DNA of 64,000 bases from Halobacterium sp. KA-4 (GCF_021028995.1 NZ_JAJJZG010000007.1:85809-149808); one strand, 5' to 3'. Counted from the first letter of the stretch, positions 35,755-44,444 are shown. Notes: generated by a model from the letters alone, not told the origin. Made by a program: numbers and translations.

Positions 35755-36255
35755 TCACGCGCCCAACTCACCCGCGGACCGCCGCGCGGCGTACTCGATG
35801 CCGACCGTGAGCGCGGTCGCGGCCGACAGTATCGGCCCGAAGAAGAGTGCCCACACCCACAGGATGTCGGTCTCGCCGCCGATGCGGAGGAACAGGTACC
35901 ACGTCGCGGCGACGGCGGCGAACACCGCGACCGGGCCGGCGACGAGCCGCCAGCGGGCGAACGCGTACGCGGCGAATCCGGCCTGCGCGACGGCGACGAC
36001 GAACGCGAGGGCGAGCCAGGCCGCAAGCAGGTGTAGGCCGCCGTAGTCGGGGAACGGGTACGCGGCCCAGTACCGGACAGCCCACCACAGCACCAGCGAC
36101 GCGACAGCCACGGGGACGCCGACCAGCGCGGCAGCGTGTCGGGGCGACCGGTCGGCCACGTGCACGGTCGCGAGCGCGGCGACGAGCGCTGCGTTGCCCG
36201 CGACGGCGACCGTCGCGGCGGTGCTGCCGAGGACTGGCCAGGGCTGTCCGGGCAT
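35755..36255 (-). CDS. Five-helix membrane protein of unknown function
   Basis: A 166-residue integral membrane protein with about five hydrophobic segments and short loops (WYLFLRIGGETDILWVWALFF-type ends with Arg/Gly loop). I do not recognise the family. The ATG at 36253-36255 (MPGQPWPVLGST) begins just before the first helix. It is tail-to-tail with the methylthiotransferase gene (3-bp gap). Confidence 0.6.
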   Translation of the reverse strand: MPGQPWPVLGSTAATVAVAGNAALVAALATVHVADRSPRHAAALVGVPVAVASLVLWWAVRYWAAYPFPDYGGLHLLAAWLALAFVVAVAQAGFAAYAFARWRLVAGPVAVFAAVAATWYLFLRIGGETDILWVWALFFGPILSAATALTVGIEYAARRSAGELGA

Positions 36256-36323
36256 ACACGTCGACTCGCAGCGACGCCACTTGACGGTGCGGGGCACTCT
36301 CGAACGTGCTGCGAGCGCGCCGA

Positions 36324-36470
36324 CTACCGCTTCGTCTGGACGTTCGTGCTCCCGCACTCGGGGCACTTCGTCATCGACCCGAGCGTGGGATGGGTCCCGG
36401 ACTCCCAGTTTCCGTTCGGCGGGTCTGTACGGCCGCATTCGAGACACTGGAGCTGTCGGGTCTCGCTCAT
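36324..36470 (-). CDS. 48-residue two-CxxC zinc-ribbon protein
   Basis: A very small protein with two CxxC knuckles, CLECG and CPECG, about 27 residues apart, giving a zinc beta-ribbon. Such micro-proteins are common in haloarchaea; the function here is unknown. The ATG at 36468-36470 fits (MSETRQLQC). The stop is TAG at 36324-36326. It is divergent from a 90-residue gene, with a strong palindrome between them. Confidence 0.7.
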   Translation of the reverse strand: MSETRQLQCLECGRTDPPNGNWESGTHPTLGSMTKCPECGSTNVQTKR

Positions 36471-36521
36471 GGGAGAGGCTTCGGTAGACCCCCTCATAGA
36501 ACTTCCCGCCGAACGGTCCTG

Positions 36522-36546
36522 ACAGCCACAGTACCTTTGTGGCTGT
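36522..36546. promoter_or_regulatory. 9-bp perfect inverted repeat between divergent genes
   Basis: ACAGCCACA (36522-36530) and TGTGGCTGT (36538-36546) form a perfect inverted repeat with a 7-base spacer, GTACCTT. It lies between a zinc micro-protein gene (start 36470) and the gene at 36572, covering the expected promoter position (26-50 bases before the latter). A binding site for a dimeric regulator is a reasonable inference. Confidence 0.5.
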
Positions 36547-36571
36547 GAACGTGTGTCACAACTGACCAGCG

Positions 36572-36844
36572 ATGGTAGCACTCGTCGAACAACTCTACGA
36601 CGTGCGACCGGGCGACGACGTCGTCGTCGAGACGGACGACGGTACGCGCGTCGCGGGACGGCCGTCGCGTATCGAGCGCGACGAGGCTGGCGTCCGCATC
36701 GAACTCTGTCCCGGGCCGCGGAACGCCCCACAGTACCGGGTGCGCGCTGTCAGAACACCGGGCGGCTGGGAATCGCCGCGCGTCGAACGCCGACCGATGG
36801 GCGGCGAGTGGACGGACTGCGGCGAACTCGCGGCGCTGGCGTAG
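36572..36844 (+). CDS. Conserved-looking 90-residue protein
   Basis: A 90-residue protein with a beta-rich, basic and acidic mix (VRPGDDVVVETDDGTRVAG and VRIELCPGPRNAP), reminiscent of SH3-like or small RNA/DNA-binding folds, but I cannot assign a family. Two cysteines are not in a CxxC pair. Its end abuts the end of the convergent CDF transporter (stops adjacent). A palindrome 26-50 bases before its start may control it. Confidence 0.6.
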   Translation: MVALVEQLYDVRPGDDVVVETDDGTRVAGRPSRIERDEAGVRIELCPGPRNAPQYRVRAVRTPGGWESPRVERRPMGGEWTDCGELAALA

Positions 36845-37738
36845 TCACTCGGTGTCGGCGGCCTTCCACTCGCCGAGTTCCTTCGGGTCGACGTGGACGA
36901 ACACGTCGTCGACCTCCGGAATCTCGCGCACCGACTCGATGATTTCGGTCTCGATGTCGTGGGCCTCGTAGAGGCTCATCTCGCCCTCGACCTCGACGTG
37001 GAGGCTGACGTCGACCTCCGGGCCGACGTAGTGGGCGACGACGTCGTGGGCACCCTCCACTTTGGGGTGGGCGAGCGCGCGGTCGAGAATCTCCTCGCGG
37101 AGGTTCTCGGGAGGCGCGGCGCCGACGAGGTAGTTGACGTTGTCGCGGACGATTTCGTAGCCCGTGTAGAGGATGCCGAGCGCGACCACGAGCGCCGCCA
37201 CGGGGTCCAGAATCGGGTAGCCAGCGGCGGAGCCGAGGACGCCCGCCAGCGCCGCGCCCGCGGTGAGGATGTCGTTGCGGTTGTCGAGGGCGGTCGCGCG
37301 AATCGCCGGCGAGTGGTAGCGCTCGGCGACGTCCAGACAGTAGTAGTAGAGCGCGTACTTCGCGACCGCAGTGCCTGTGAGCACGACGACGCCCGCGAGC
37401 CCGGCGCTACGGCCGTACGTCCCCGCCAACAGGGAGGTCGACGCCGACCAGATGACGGCGGCACCGGCCGCGAGCACGCCGACGGCGACGAACAGCGAGA
37501 CGAACGGCTCGATGCGCTCGTGGCCGTGCGGATGCTCGAAGTCCGGCGGCTGCGTCGTGAGGTAAAGCCCGCCGAGCACGACCAGCGAGTACGCGACGTC
37601 CGCGAGGCTGTTGACTGCCTCGGAGCCGACCGCGATGCTGCCGGTCGTCCACCAGACGACGGCTTTCGCGGCGACGAGGGCGAGGTTCGCAGCGAAGACG
37701 ACGCCGCCGACCCGCCGGACCGCGCGTCTCCGGTCCAT
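36845..37738 (-). CDS. Cation diffusion facilitator (probable Mn2+/divalent metal efflux)
   Basis: A 297-residue CDF transporter with six membrane helices and a C-terminal cytoplasmic domain (about 205-297). The metal-site residues in helices 2 and 5 read N43-x3-D47 and D152-x3-D156, instead of the His-containing Zn2+ site; an Asn/Asp set of this kind is seen in Mn-type CDFs. The HPHGH (69-73) loop is typical. Exports divalent cations from the cytoplasm in exchange for protons. The ATG at 37736-37738 is chosen over a GTG six bases upstream. Confidence 0.88.
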   Translation of the reverse strand: MDRRRAVRRVGGVVFAANLALVAAKAVVWWTTGSIAVGSEAVNSLADVAYSLVVLGGLYLTTQPPDFEHPHGHERIEPFVSLFVAVGVLAAGAAVIWSASTSLLAGTYGRSAGLAGVVVLTGTAVAKYALYYYCLDVAERYHSPAIRATALDNRNDILTAGAALAGVLGSAAGYPILDPVAALVVALGILYTGYEIVRDNVNYLVGAAPPENLREEILDRALAHPKVEGAHDVVAHYVGPEVDVSLHVEVEGEMSLYEAHDIETEIIESVREIPEVDDVFVHVDPKELGEWKAADTE

Positions 37739-37778
37739 CGACACGACCTACCCCGCCCGGGTGGTTCGGTGTTTCGAT

Positions 37779-38321
37779 TCAGTCGAAATCGAGGCGCGGC
37801 GCCCCAGAGTCCGTCTCGACGGCGGCAGGATGGTCGGCGAAGGCCTCGTGGAGGCGGTCGTAGGACTCGTCGAGGGCTTCGACGATGACCTTCGTGTCAC
37901 TGATGACAGGCATAAAGTTCGTGTCGCCGCTCCAGCGCGGCACAACGTGCGTGTGAAGGTGGTCGTCGATGCTGCCGCCGGCCGCGCCGCCACCGAGGTT
38001 GAGACCGGCGTTGAAGCCGTCCGGCCCGAACGCGTCGTCGAGGGCGTCGAACGTCGCCTGCTTGAGACGCGCGTGGCTGAGCAGCGTCTCGTCGTCGAGG
38101 TCGGTGTAGTCGCCGGTGTGCGTGTGCGGGACGACCATGCAGTGCCCGGGGCTGTACGGGTAGTTGTTCAGCATCACGAACGCGTGCTCGGCGCGCGCGA
38201 CGACGAGGTGCTCGCGGTCGTCGCCGCGCTCAGGGTACTCGCAGAACACGCAGTCGACGTCCTCGTTCTTCTCCTCGCGTTCCACCCACTCGATGCGCCA
38301 CGGCGCGAACACCTGGTCCAT
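37779..38321 (-). CDS. HIT family hydrolase
   Basis: A 180-residue HIT protein, a nucleotide hydrolase or transferase (for example Ap4A-type). The histidine triad is HLHTHVVP (H121, H123, H125). A CxxC at C24-C27 probably binds zinc with downstream histidines, as in the Fhit/aprataxin-like archaeal branch. The ATG at 38319-38321 gives MDQVFAPWRIEW, the usual start of the family. It lies 40 bp upstream of the CDF gene on the same strand. Confidence 0.92.
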   Translation of the reverse strand: MDQVFAPWRIEWVEREEKNEDVDCVFCEYPERGDDREHLVVARAEHAFVMLNNYPYSPGHCMVVPHTHTGDYTDLDDETLLSHARLKQATFDALDDAFGPDGFNAGLNLGGGAAGGSIDDHLHTHVVPRWSGDTNFMPVISDTKVIVEALDESYDRLHEAFADHPAAVETDSGAPRLDFD

Positions 38322-38398
38322 AGGCGGGAGTTGGGAGCCCGCGTCAGGTGCTTTTCGGTGCCAAGTGTGCTAGTTGTTCACATTCACCGTTTTAGTCG

Positions 38399-38405
38399 GT
38401 TATTT
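38399..38405 (+). promoter_or_regulatory. TATA-like box of the zinc beta-ribbon gene
   Basis: GTTATTTAC spans this position. It lies about 40 bases before the ATG at 38443 and 20 before an upstream in-frame ATG (38422). A start of transcription about 27 bases downstream would fall between the two ATGs, favouring translation from 38443. Confidence 0.4.
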
Positions 38406-38442
38406 ACTGGTAGCGACGAAAATGACAACTGGAGTGGTACCG

Positions 38443-38643
38443 ATGGCCAGCAAGACACCCCAGGCCGACGCGATGACGGAGCCGTGTCAGAACTGCGGGT
38501 ACGAGACCCCGCACACGGTCACCGTCGAACTCCGGACGGAGAGTGCCGACGACCAGAACGCGGCGTTCTCCCGGGAGCCCTATCGGGTAGCGACCTGCCG
38601 CGAGTGCGGCGACGTGCGGGCCAAGCGGATGAACGACGCCTAG
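38443..38643 (+). CDS. Zinc beta-ribbon protein (DUF7835-like)
   Basis: A 66-residue protein with two CxxC motifs, EPCQNCGYETPH and ATCRECGDVR, about 40 residues apart, and between them a beta-strand stretch (VTVELRTESAD). It resembles a haloarchaeal zinc-ribbon family (DUF7835-like). I prefer the ATG at 38443 (MASKTPQ) over 38422 because of the TATA spacing. Its stop overlaps by 4 bp the convergent methionine aminopeptidase gene. Function unknown. Confidence 0.7.
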   Translation: MASKTPQADAMTEPCQNCGYETPHTVTVELRTESADDQNAAFSREPYRVATCRECGDVRAKRMNDA

Positions 38644-39530
38644 TTCGTCGTGATTTCGCAGCCGTCCTCGGTGACGATGAGCGTGTGCTCGTCTTGGCTG
38701 ACGAGCGCGCCCTCGCTCTCCTTCAGTACCGGGTACGACCGAACGATGTCCGCCATCTCGAGCCGCCGCAGACTCATCTCCGCGCGCGGCGCGTCGACCC
38801 AGCGCGCGGCGAACGGGAGCCCGTCGAACTGTTCGAGGTCGTCCAAGAGTTGGCGCGCGCGGCGGTCCCGGACGCTGCCCTCGCCGACGACCTCGTAGAT
38901 TTCGGTGGCCGAGCCCTCCGAGACCTTCCCCGTCCCGTCGGTGGCGAACGGCTCGATGGCGAGCACGTCCCCGACCTGCAGTTCGGTGCCGGACTCGACC
39001 GAGCGGTTTGGGACGCTCGGCCCCGTGTGCGCGTCGTAGACGTCGACGCCGTGACCCGTCAGATTGACCACGGGGTTGTAGCCGTACGCCTCGATGACGT
39101 CCTGAATTTCGGCGCCGATTTCGCCCGTGTGGACGCCCGGTGCCACAGCGTCGACGGCAGCATTGAGGGCTTCCTCGGCGGCTTCCACGAGTTCGGGGTT
39201 GCCGGAGAGGTCGACGGTCGTCGCGGCGTCCGCGATGTGGCCGTCGACGTGCACGCCCACGTCCAGGCACACCATCTCCTCGCCGAACTCCGTGTCGTCG
39301 TCGGCGCCCGGCGCGGCGTGGCTGGCCTCCTCGTCGACGCTGATGTTCACGGGGAACGCCGGCTCGCCGCCGAGTTCGCGGATGCGCTCCTCGGCGAACT
39401 CCGCGACCTCCAGTTGCGTGACGCCGACCTCGACGCGGTCGGCTGCCTCCTCCATCACGTCCGTCAGAATGTCGCCGGCTTCCACGTACTTCTCGTACGC
39501 CTCGGAGCCGACTTCGACGCTGTCTGCCAT
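38640..39530 (-). CDS. map: Methionine aminopeptidase, type II
   Basis: A 296-residue archaeal (type IIa) methionine aminopeptidase removing N-terminal Met from nascent proteins. Metal ligands are visible: DVGVHVDGHIAD with two Asp, GHGVDVYDAHTGP with His, AIEPFATDG with Glu and the C-terminal SQDEHTLIVTEDG with Glu. The helical insertion of type II enzymes occurs between about 210 and 250. The ATG at 39528-39530 gives MADSVEVGSEAYEKY. Confidence 0.95.
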   Translation of the reverse strand: MADSVEVGSEAYEKYVEAGDILTDVMEEAADRVEVGVTQLEVAEFAEERIRELGGEPAFPVNISVDEEASHAAPGADDDTEFGEEMVCLDVGVHVDGHIADAATTVDLSGNPELVEAAEEALNAAVDAVAPGVHTGEIGAEIQDVIEAYGYNPVVNLTGHGVDVYDAHTGPSVPNRSVESGTELQVGDVLAIEPFATDGTGKVSEGSATEIYEVVGEGSVRDRRARQLLDDLEQFDGLPFAARWVDAPRAEMSLRRLEMADIVRSYPVLKESEGALVSQDEHTLIVTEDGCEITTN

Positions 39531-39589
39531 GCCGTAGTCTTGGCCCGAACGCGGGAAAGAGGTTGCGGGATTGCGTGCTCGACGCTGGA

Positions 39590-40063
39590 TTACTCCTCGA
39601 GGAACCACTCGACGTCGCCCCAGAACGCGTCGTCGGCGGCGCGCTCGGGCACGCTCGCGAACCAGTCGTCGGCCCACTCGTCGCGCTCGCTGCTCCGCTT
39701 CGCTTCGAGGTGGTCCATCGGCGTCGGCTCGTTCAGCGGCCGCGCGCGGAACACCACGTCGTAGCCCGTGGTCTGTCGCGTCGCCGACCCCGCGAGCCGG
39801 TAACTCGTCCGCTGGACACGCTCCACGCGATCGAGGTTGACCGCCAGCCCGGTCTTCTGGGCGACCCAGCGCCGCGCCACTGCCGCCCAGTCGTCGCCCG
39901 CCTTCACCGGACTCGCAGGTAGTCGCCACCCCTCCGGGCCGTTCACGAGTAATACGTCGCCGTCGTCGTTCAGCACCGCGACCGCAGCCGTCCCCGCCCA
40001 CGTCTCGTGGCCGTTGAACGCGCCGCGGTCGTCGACCACCTCGGTCTCCTCGCGGAACAACAC
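39590..40063 (-). CDS. NUDIX-like domain protein
   Basis: A 157-residue protein with a NUDIX-like fold: AVAVLNDDGDVLLVNGPEGWRLPASPVKAGDDWAAVARR resembles the region leading into a NUDIX box, but the full G-x5-E-x7-R-E-x2-E-E box is not evident, so hydrolase activity is doubtful. The first usable start is a GTG at 40061-40063. The frame stays open another 130 bases upstream with protein-like sequence (TYDGFSKTCLLDPEQCRER), suggesting the true start is missed, non-standard, or lost. Confidence 0.6.
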   Translation of the reverse strand: MLFREETEVVDDRGAFNGHETWAGTAAVAVLNDDGDVLLVNGPEGWRLPASPVKAGDDWAAVARRWVAQKTGLAVNLDRVERVQRTSYRLAGSATRQTTGYDVVFRARPLNEPTPMDHLEAKRSSERDEWADDWFASVPERAADDAFWGDVEWFLEE

Positions 40064-40219
40064 GTCCGTGCGCTCGCGGCACTGCTCGGGGTCCAGCAGA
40101 CACGTTTTCGAGAAGCCGTCGTACGTGGGGCGGAGGGGGATGGTGAAGTGCTGGCGGCGCGCCAGCGTGGCAATCGCGTACGACGCGAGAGGTAAAGGAC
40201 GCTGTGCCGGTTCGGAGTG

Positions 40220-41032
40220 CTACTCGCCAGCGGTGACGGCGCCGACGACGTCGCCGACGTTCATCGCGACGGCGAGCACCACCGCGAGCACGAGCAACAC
40301 GAGCGTCGCGATGACGTTGAGCCGGGGCGCCGTGCCGTACGCGAGCATCGCGTACATCGTCGTGGTGAGGACGTCCGTCGTCCCGGAGACGAAGTACGCA
40401 CGCACGAACTCCTCGAAAGAGCGAATCCACGCGAACAGGAACCCGGCGGCGACGGCGGGCGCGACCGCGGGCAGCGTCACGTCCCGGAACGCTTCGAGGG
40501 GGGACGCGCCGAGGTCGCGCGCGGCCTCTTCGAGGCTCTCGTCGAAGGCGGCGAGCCGCGCGGAGACGAGCAACACGACGAACGGCAGCCCGTAGACGGC
40601 GTGCGTGAGCACGGTCGGGACGAACCCGGGCGTCACGTCGAGGACGGTCCGGAGATAAATCAGGAGGCCGATGCCGAGCACGACGCCCGGCACCACCATC
40701 GGCAGGACGACGGCGACCCGGAACGCGCCCGACAGCGGGAAGTCGTAGCGCACGAGCGCGACGCTCCCGGGGACGCCGACGGCGGTTGCGGCAGCGGCCG
40801 CCAGCGTCGCGATGCTGAAGCTGTTGGCGACGCTGCGGAGCAACTCCTCGTCGGCGAGCGTCGCCCGGTAGTGCGCGAGCGTGAGCCCCTCGAAGGGGAA
40901 CAGCGTCGACGCGTTCTCGGCGACCGAGAGCGCGACGATGAACACCAACGGCACCCAGAGGAACGCGAGCACGACTGCGGTCCACCCAGTGAGCGCGTAT
41001 GAGAGTAGCCGGCCGCGCGTGGTCGCCGCCAT
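40220..41032 (-). CDS. ABC transporter permease (PotC-like)
   Basis: A 270-residue inner-membrane permease with six helices and the binding-protein-dependent transport signature EEAARDLGASPLEAFRDVTLP (EAA motif, about residues 170-190), where the ATPase docks. Closest in pattern to PotC/PhnV-type permeases for polyamines or similar organic solutes. The ATG (41030-41032) overlaps the stop of the first permease (ATGA). Together with 41032-43120 and the divergent ATPase (43335-44444) it makes an importer. Confidence 0.88.
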   Translation of the reverse strand: MAATTRGRLLSYALTGWTAVVLAFLWVPLVFIVALSVAENASTLFPFEGLTLAHYRATLADEELLRSVANSFSIATLAAAAATAVGVPGSVALVRYDFPLSGAFRVAVVLPMVVPGVVLGIGLLIYLRTVLDVTPGFVPTVLTHAVYGLPFVVLLVSARLAAFDESLEEAARDLGASPLEAFRDVTLPAVAPAVAAGFLFAWIRSFEEFVRAYFVSGTTDVLTTTMYAMLAYGTAPRLNVIATLVLLVLAVVLAVAMNVGDVVGAVTAGE

Positions 41033-41964
41033 CACTGCTCACCCCCGGCGGAGGCGCCGAGACGGGCGTATCGCACAGCGACGCCGAACGCGACGGCGAC
41101 GAGCACGACCACGAACGTCGCGGCCGCGCTCGCGCTGGCGATGTTGTACGACTCCACGCGGCCGGCGATGAGCTGGCCGACCATCAGCACGGTCGAGCCG
41201 CTGAGGAACTGCGGCGCGACGAACGCGCCGAACGCCGGCACGAACACGAACAGCGACCCGGCGACGACGTTCGGGAGCGTGAGCGGCCAGAGCACGTCCC
41301 GGAACACCGCGACGCGGGATGCGCCGAGGTCGCGCGCGGCCTCCACGAGTTCGAAGTCCACGGCGTCGATGCCGGCGTACAGCGTCAACAGCATGTACGG
41401 GAACTGGGCGTGCGCGAGCCCGACGACGATGGCGGGGATGCCGAAGTCGAACGCGCCGACGGGACCGACGCCGAGCAGCGCCGCGAGGTCGTTGAGCACG
41501 CCACCCTCTCCGAACAGCAGGTACCACGAGTAGACCCGCACGAGGTACATCGTGAAGAACGGCAGCAGGACGAGGAACAGGACGATGCGGCGGCCGCGCT
41601 CGCGGCGAGCGAGCGCGTACGCGACCGGGAACGCCGTCACCAGACAGACCAGCGTCGTCGCGGCCGCGACGCCGATGGAGAGCGTCAGCGACTGGAAGAA
41701 CGGCGTCGTCCAGAACGGCGTGCCGTCGAACAGCGCGGCGTAGTTCGCCGCCGACGGCTCCCAGATTATCTCGTAGGCATCGCCGATGCGCGCGAACGAC
41801 AGCGCGACCATGAACGACAGCGGCGCGAGCAGCAGCGCGACGAGCAGGCCGCCGCTTGGCGCCAACAGCGCCGCCAGCCGCGTGCGTCGAGAGCCGAATA
41901 TGCGCTGGAGTGCGCCGCTCTCCGGGGTTCTCGTGCCGTTCGCGTCGGCGTCGGCGCCCGCCAT
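41032..41964 (-). CDS. ABC transporter permease (PotB-like)
   Basis: A 310-residue permease with six membrane helices and the EAA loop EAARDLGASRVAVFRDVLWP (about 215-235). The extended N-terminus (about 30 residues, acidic) is cytoplasmic. Like PotB it pairs with the second permease (40220-41032). It begins 1 bp after the binding protein gene, so the operon is compact. Confidence 0.88.
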   Translation of the reverse strand: MAGADADANGTRTPESGALQRIFGSRRTRLAALLAPSGGLLVALLLAPLSFMVALSFARIGDAYEIIWEPSAANYAALFDGTPFWTTPFFQSLTLSIGVAAATTLVCLVTAFPVAYALARRERGRRIVLFLVLLPFFTMYLVRVYSWYLLFGEGGVLNDLAALLGVGPVGAFDFGIPAIVVGLAHAQFPYMLLTLYAGIDAVDFELVEAARDLGASRVAVFRDVLWPLTLPNVVAGSLFVFVPAFGAFVAPQFLSGSTVLMVGQLIAGRVESYNIASASAAATFVVVLVAVAFGVAVRYARLGASAGGEQ

Positions 41965-41965
41965 C

Positions 41966-43120
41966 TCAGGCCGTCTTCACTTCCTCCCACACCGACCGCC
42001 AGGCGTCCTCGTTCTCGACGGCCTTGAACGGAATCATGCCGTCGAGGCGGCTGGGGTCGATGGAGCCGTAGAGCTCGTTGCGGCGCTCCGAGAGGTGCTC
42101 GGAGGTCTGGGGGTTGACGCTGGGCGCGTGCCCCTCACGGGCGAGCGTCGCGCCGCTCTCGGGTGCGATGTACTCGTCGATGACTTCCCACGCGAGGTCG
42201 GAGTGGTCGGTCTGCTTGGAGACGACGGCCGCCTCGAACCACGACATCGACCCCTCCTTCGGCGTCGCCATCTCCACCCAGTCGTTGCCGTCGATCCACA
42301 TGTTGGTGAGGTTCATGCGGCCGGAGTGGCCGACGTGGAAGTCGCCCTTCTTGATGCCCTTCACGAACGAGGCGTCGCCGGCGATGTAGCTGGAGAGCAG
42401 CGACTGTTTCTGGTCGACGAGCACCGACTTCACTTTCTCCAACTGGGACTCCGAGAGCGTGATGCGGTCGCCCTCGAAGGCGTCGTTGTAGCCGAGGTGG
42501 AGCGCCGCGGCGGTCATCGCCTTGAAGTGGTTGTCGTAGAGCGCGACCTTCCCGTTCAGGTCGACGCCGTCGACGCCCTCGAAGAGCACGCTCCAGGACT
42601 CCTCGTGCTCGGGGACGTCGCGGGAGTCGTAGCCGTAGCCGTAGAACCCGAAGCGAATCGGGACGCCGTACGGCGTCCCGTCGACCGACAGCTGGCCGTC
42701 CGTGAATTCCTGGAACTTCTCGTAGATGTTCGGGTAGTTGTCGAGGTCGTCCAGCGGCGCCGGCTCGACGAGCCCGGCCTCCGCGAACCGCGGGACGTAG
42801 TTGTTGTTCGGGACGGCGATGTCGTACTGCTCGTCCTGCCCGGACTGCCACCCGGAGAACATGTCCGCCGAGGACGTCGACTTCGTGATTTCGAGGTTGA
42901 CGTCGACGGCCGACTCGACGGCCTCCACGACGTCGTCGCGGGCGTAGTGCTCCCACGTGATAACGTTGAGCGTCGGCGTGTCCGACCCACCGCCGATGCA
43001 GCCCGCGAGCGCCGTCGTCGTCGCCGCTGCGCCGGCGGCCGCGAGGAACGACCGGCGGTTCACCGTGCCGCGGCCGGCGCCGTCCCGGGCGCCGCTCGCG
43101 GTGTCGTCGTGCGTAGTCAT
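41966..43120 (-). CDS. Tat-exported solute-binding lipoprotein (PotD-like)
   Basis: A 384-residue extracellular binding protein. The signal has the twin-arginine core RRSFLAAAG (Arg22-Arg23) and a lipobox LAGC with Cys41, so it should be exported folded by Tat and lipid-anchored. The mature part begins VITWEHYARDD, the PotD/iron-binding-type class I fold. Substrate unknown (polyamine or other organic cation likely). An operator-like palindrome lies at 43121-43137, immediately before the ATG. Confidence 0.88.
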   Translation of the reverse strand: MTTHDDTASGARDGAGRGTVNRRSFLAAAGAAATTTALAGCIGGGSDTPTLNVITWEHYARDDVVEAVESAVDVNLEITKSTSSADMFSGWQSGQDEQYDIAVPNNNYVPRFAEAGLVEPAPLDDLDNYPNIYEKFQEFTDGQLSVDGTPYGVPIRFGFYGYGYDSRDVPEHEESWSVLFEGVDGVDLNGKVALYDNHFKAMTAAALHLGYNDAFEGDRITLSESQLEKVKSVLVDQKQSLLSSYIAGDASFVKGIKKGDFHVGHSGRMNLTNMWIDGNDWVEMATPKEGSMSWFEAAVVSKQTDHSDLAWEVIDEYIAPESGATLAREGHAPSVNPQTSEHLSERRNELYGSIDPSRLDGMIPFKAVENEDAWRSVWEEVKTA

Positions 43121-43137
43121 TATAGTGGCCCACTGTA
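43121..43137. promoter_or_regulatory. Near-perfect 17-bp palindrome at the binding-protein start
   Basis: TATAGTGG-C-CCACTGTA has one mismatch in its arms and ends 1 base before the ATG of the binding protein (43120). The minus-strand TATA-like CTTATT (43151-43156) predicts transcription starting near 43126, inside the palindrome. A repressor binding here would block initiation. The rest of the 214-bp divergent gap (43121-43334) holds no gene. Confidence 0.5.
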
Positions 43138-43334
43138 ATTGCGCCCCGCGAATAAGGGGGCGACTACATGCAACACGTTCGCCGACGCGTGACACCGCCA
43201 ACAGCCGTAATCACGAGTGTGTCACCACGAGCGCTCCCCTACTAGCATAATCCGCCGATTCGGGGCGTGACGGAAAGCGGCAACATAGTCGGAAGACAAC
43301 GGGCGCATACGCGCCTACGGGCTAGCGTGAGTCG

Positions 43335-44444
43335 ATGGACGCAGGTGCAGACGGACGCGGCGCCGCGACGGACGGGACCGACGGCGACGTCCTCGTCGAA
43401 CTCGACGGCGTGCGAAAGACCTACGGGGAGACGACGGCCGTCGAGGACGTGACGCTGCGCGTCGAGCGCGGCGAGTTCTTCACGCTCGTCGGACCGTCGG
43501 GCTGCGGGAAGACGACGACGCTGCGGCTCGTCAGCGGGTTCGAAGCGCCGACGGACGGCGCCGTCCGCATCGACGGCCGCGACGTCACCGGCGTTCCGCC
43601 GGAACACCGCGACACGAACCTCGTCTTCCAGCACCACGCCCTGTTCCCGCACATGACCGTCGCGGAGAACGTCGGCTACGGCCTCCGCAAGGACGCCAGC
43701 GTCTCAAGCGACGAGCACGACCGACGCGTCGCCGAGATACTCGACCTCGTCGACCTCGACGGGTTCGGCGACCGGTCGCCGACGGACCTCTCGGGCGGCC
43801 AGCAGCAGCGCGTCGCGCTCGCCCGCGCCCTCGTCAACGAGCCCGCCGTCCTGCTGCTCGACGAGCCGCTGGCGAGCCTCGACCGCAAGCTCCGCAAGCA
43901 GATGCAGTCGGAGCTGCGCCGACTGAACGACGCCGTCGACGGCTCCTTCTTCTACGTCACCCACGACCAGGAGCTCGCGATGGCGACCTCGGACCGAATC
44001 GGCGTGATGCGCGACGGCGAAATCGTGCAGGTCGGCACGCCCGAAGACGTCTACCGGAACCCCGCGTCCCCGTTCGTCGCGGACTTCGTCGGCGACACCA
44101 ACCTGCTCGACGGCCGCGTCGAAACCGCGGCCGGCACGCCGACGCTGACCGTCGGCGACTGGCTCTCGACCCCCGTCGAGACGGACGCCACCGGCGACGT
44201 CACCGCGTCGATTCGCCCCGAGATGCTCCAGCGCGTCGACGACTCCACTACCGACGGCGCGTTCCCCGCAGACGTCCGCGAACGAACCTTCCAGGGCGAA
44301 TCGGTCCGCTACCGCCTCGTTCCCATCGAAGCAGCGGGCGACGTCGAACTGCTCGCGTCAGTCCACGACCCGAGCACACCGCTGTCCCCGGGAGACGAGA
44401 CGACGTTCGCGGTCACCGGCGACCCAGTCGTCTTCGACGACTGA
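43335..44444 (+). CDS. ABC transporter ATPase (PotA/UgpC-type)
   Basis: A 369-residue ATPase: Walker A GPSGCGKTT (53-61), Q-loop QHHALFPHMTV, signature LSGGQQQRVALARALV, Walker B LLLDEPLASLD, and a C-terminal TOBE-type regulatory region (about 265-369), as in PotA. The N-terminal 18 residues are a linker without homology. It is divergent from the permease and binding-protein operon 214 bp away, so both halves of the importer share one control region. Confidence 0.9.
   Translation: MDAGADGRGAATDGTDGDVLVELDGVRKTYGETTAVEDVTLRVERGEFFTLVGPSGCGKTTTLRLVSGFEAPTDGAVRIDGRDVTGVPPEHRDTNLVFQHHALFPHMTVAENVGYGLRKDASVSSDEHDRRVAEILDLVDLDGFGDRSPTDLSGGQQQRVALARALVNEPAVLLLDEPLASLDRKLRKQMQSELRRLNDAVDGSFFYVTHDQELAMATSDRIGVMRDGEIVQVGTPEDVYRNPASPFVADFVGDTNLLDGRVETAAGTPTLTVGDWLSTPVETDATGDVTASIRPEMLQRVDDSTTDGAFPADVRERTFQGESVRYRLVPIEAAGDVELLASVHDPSTPLSPGDETTFAVTGDPVVFDD

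Noticed and set aside
37611..39764. A 717-codon plus-strand open frame
   Set aside because: It runs over the HIT hydrolase and methionine aminopeptidase genes on the other strand and contradicts the short zinc-ribbon gene in another frame.
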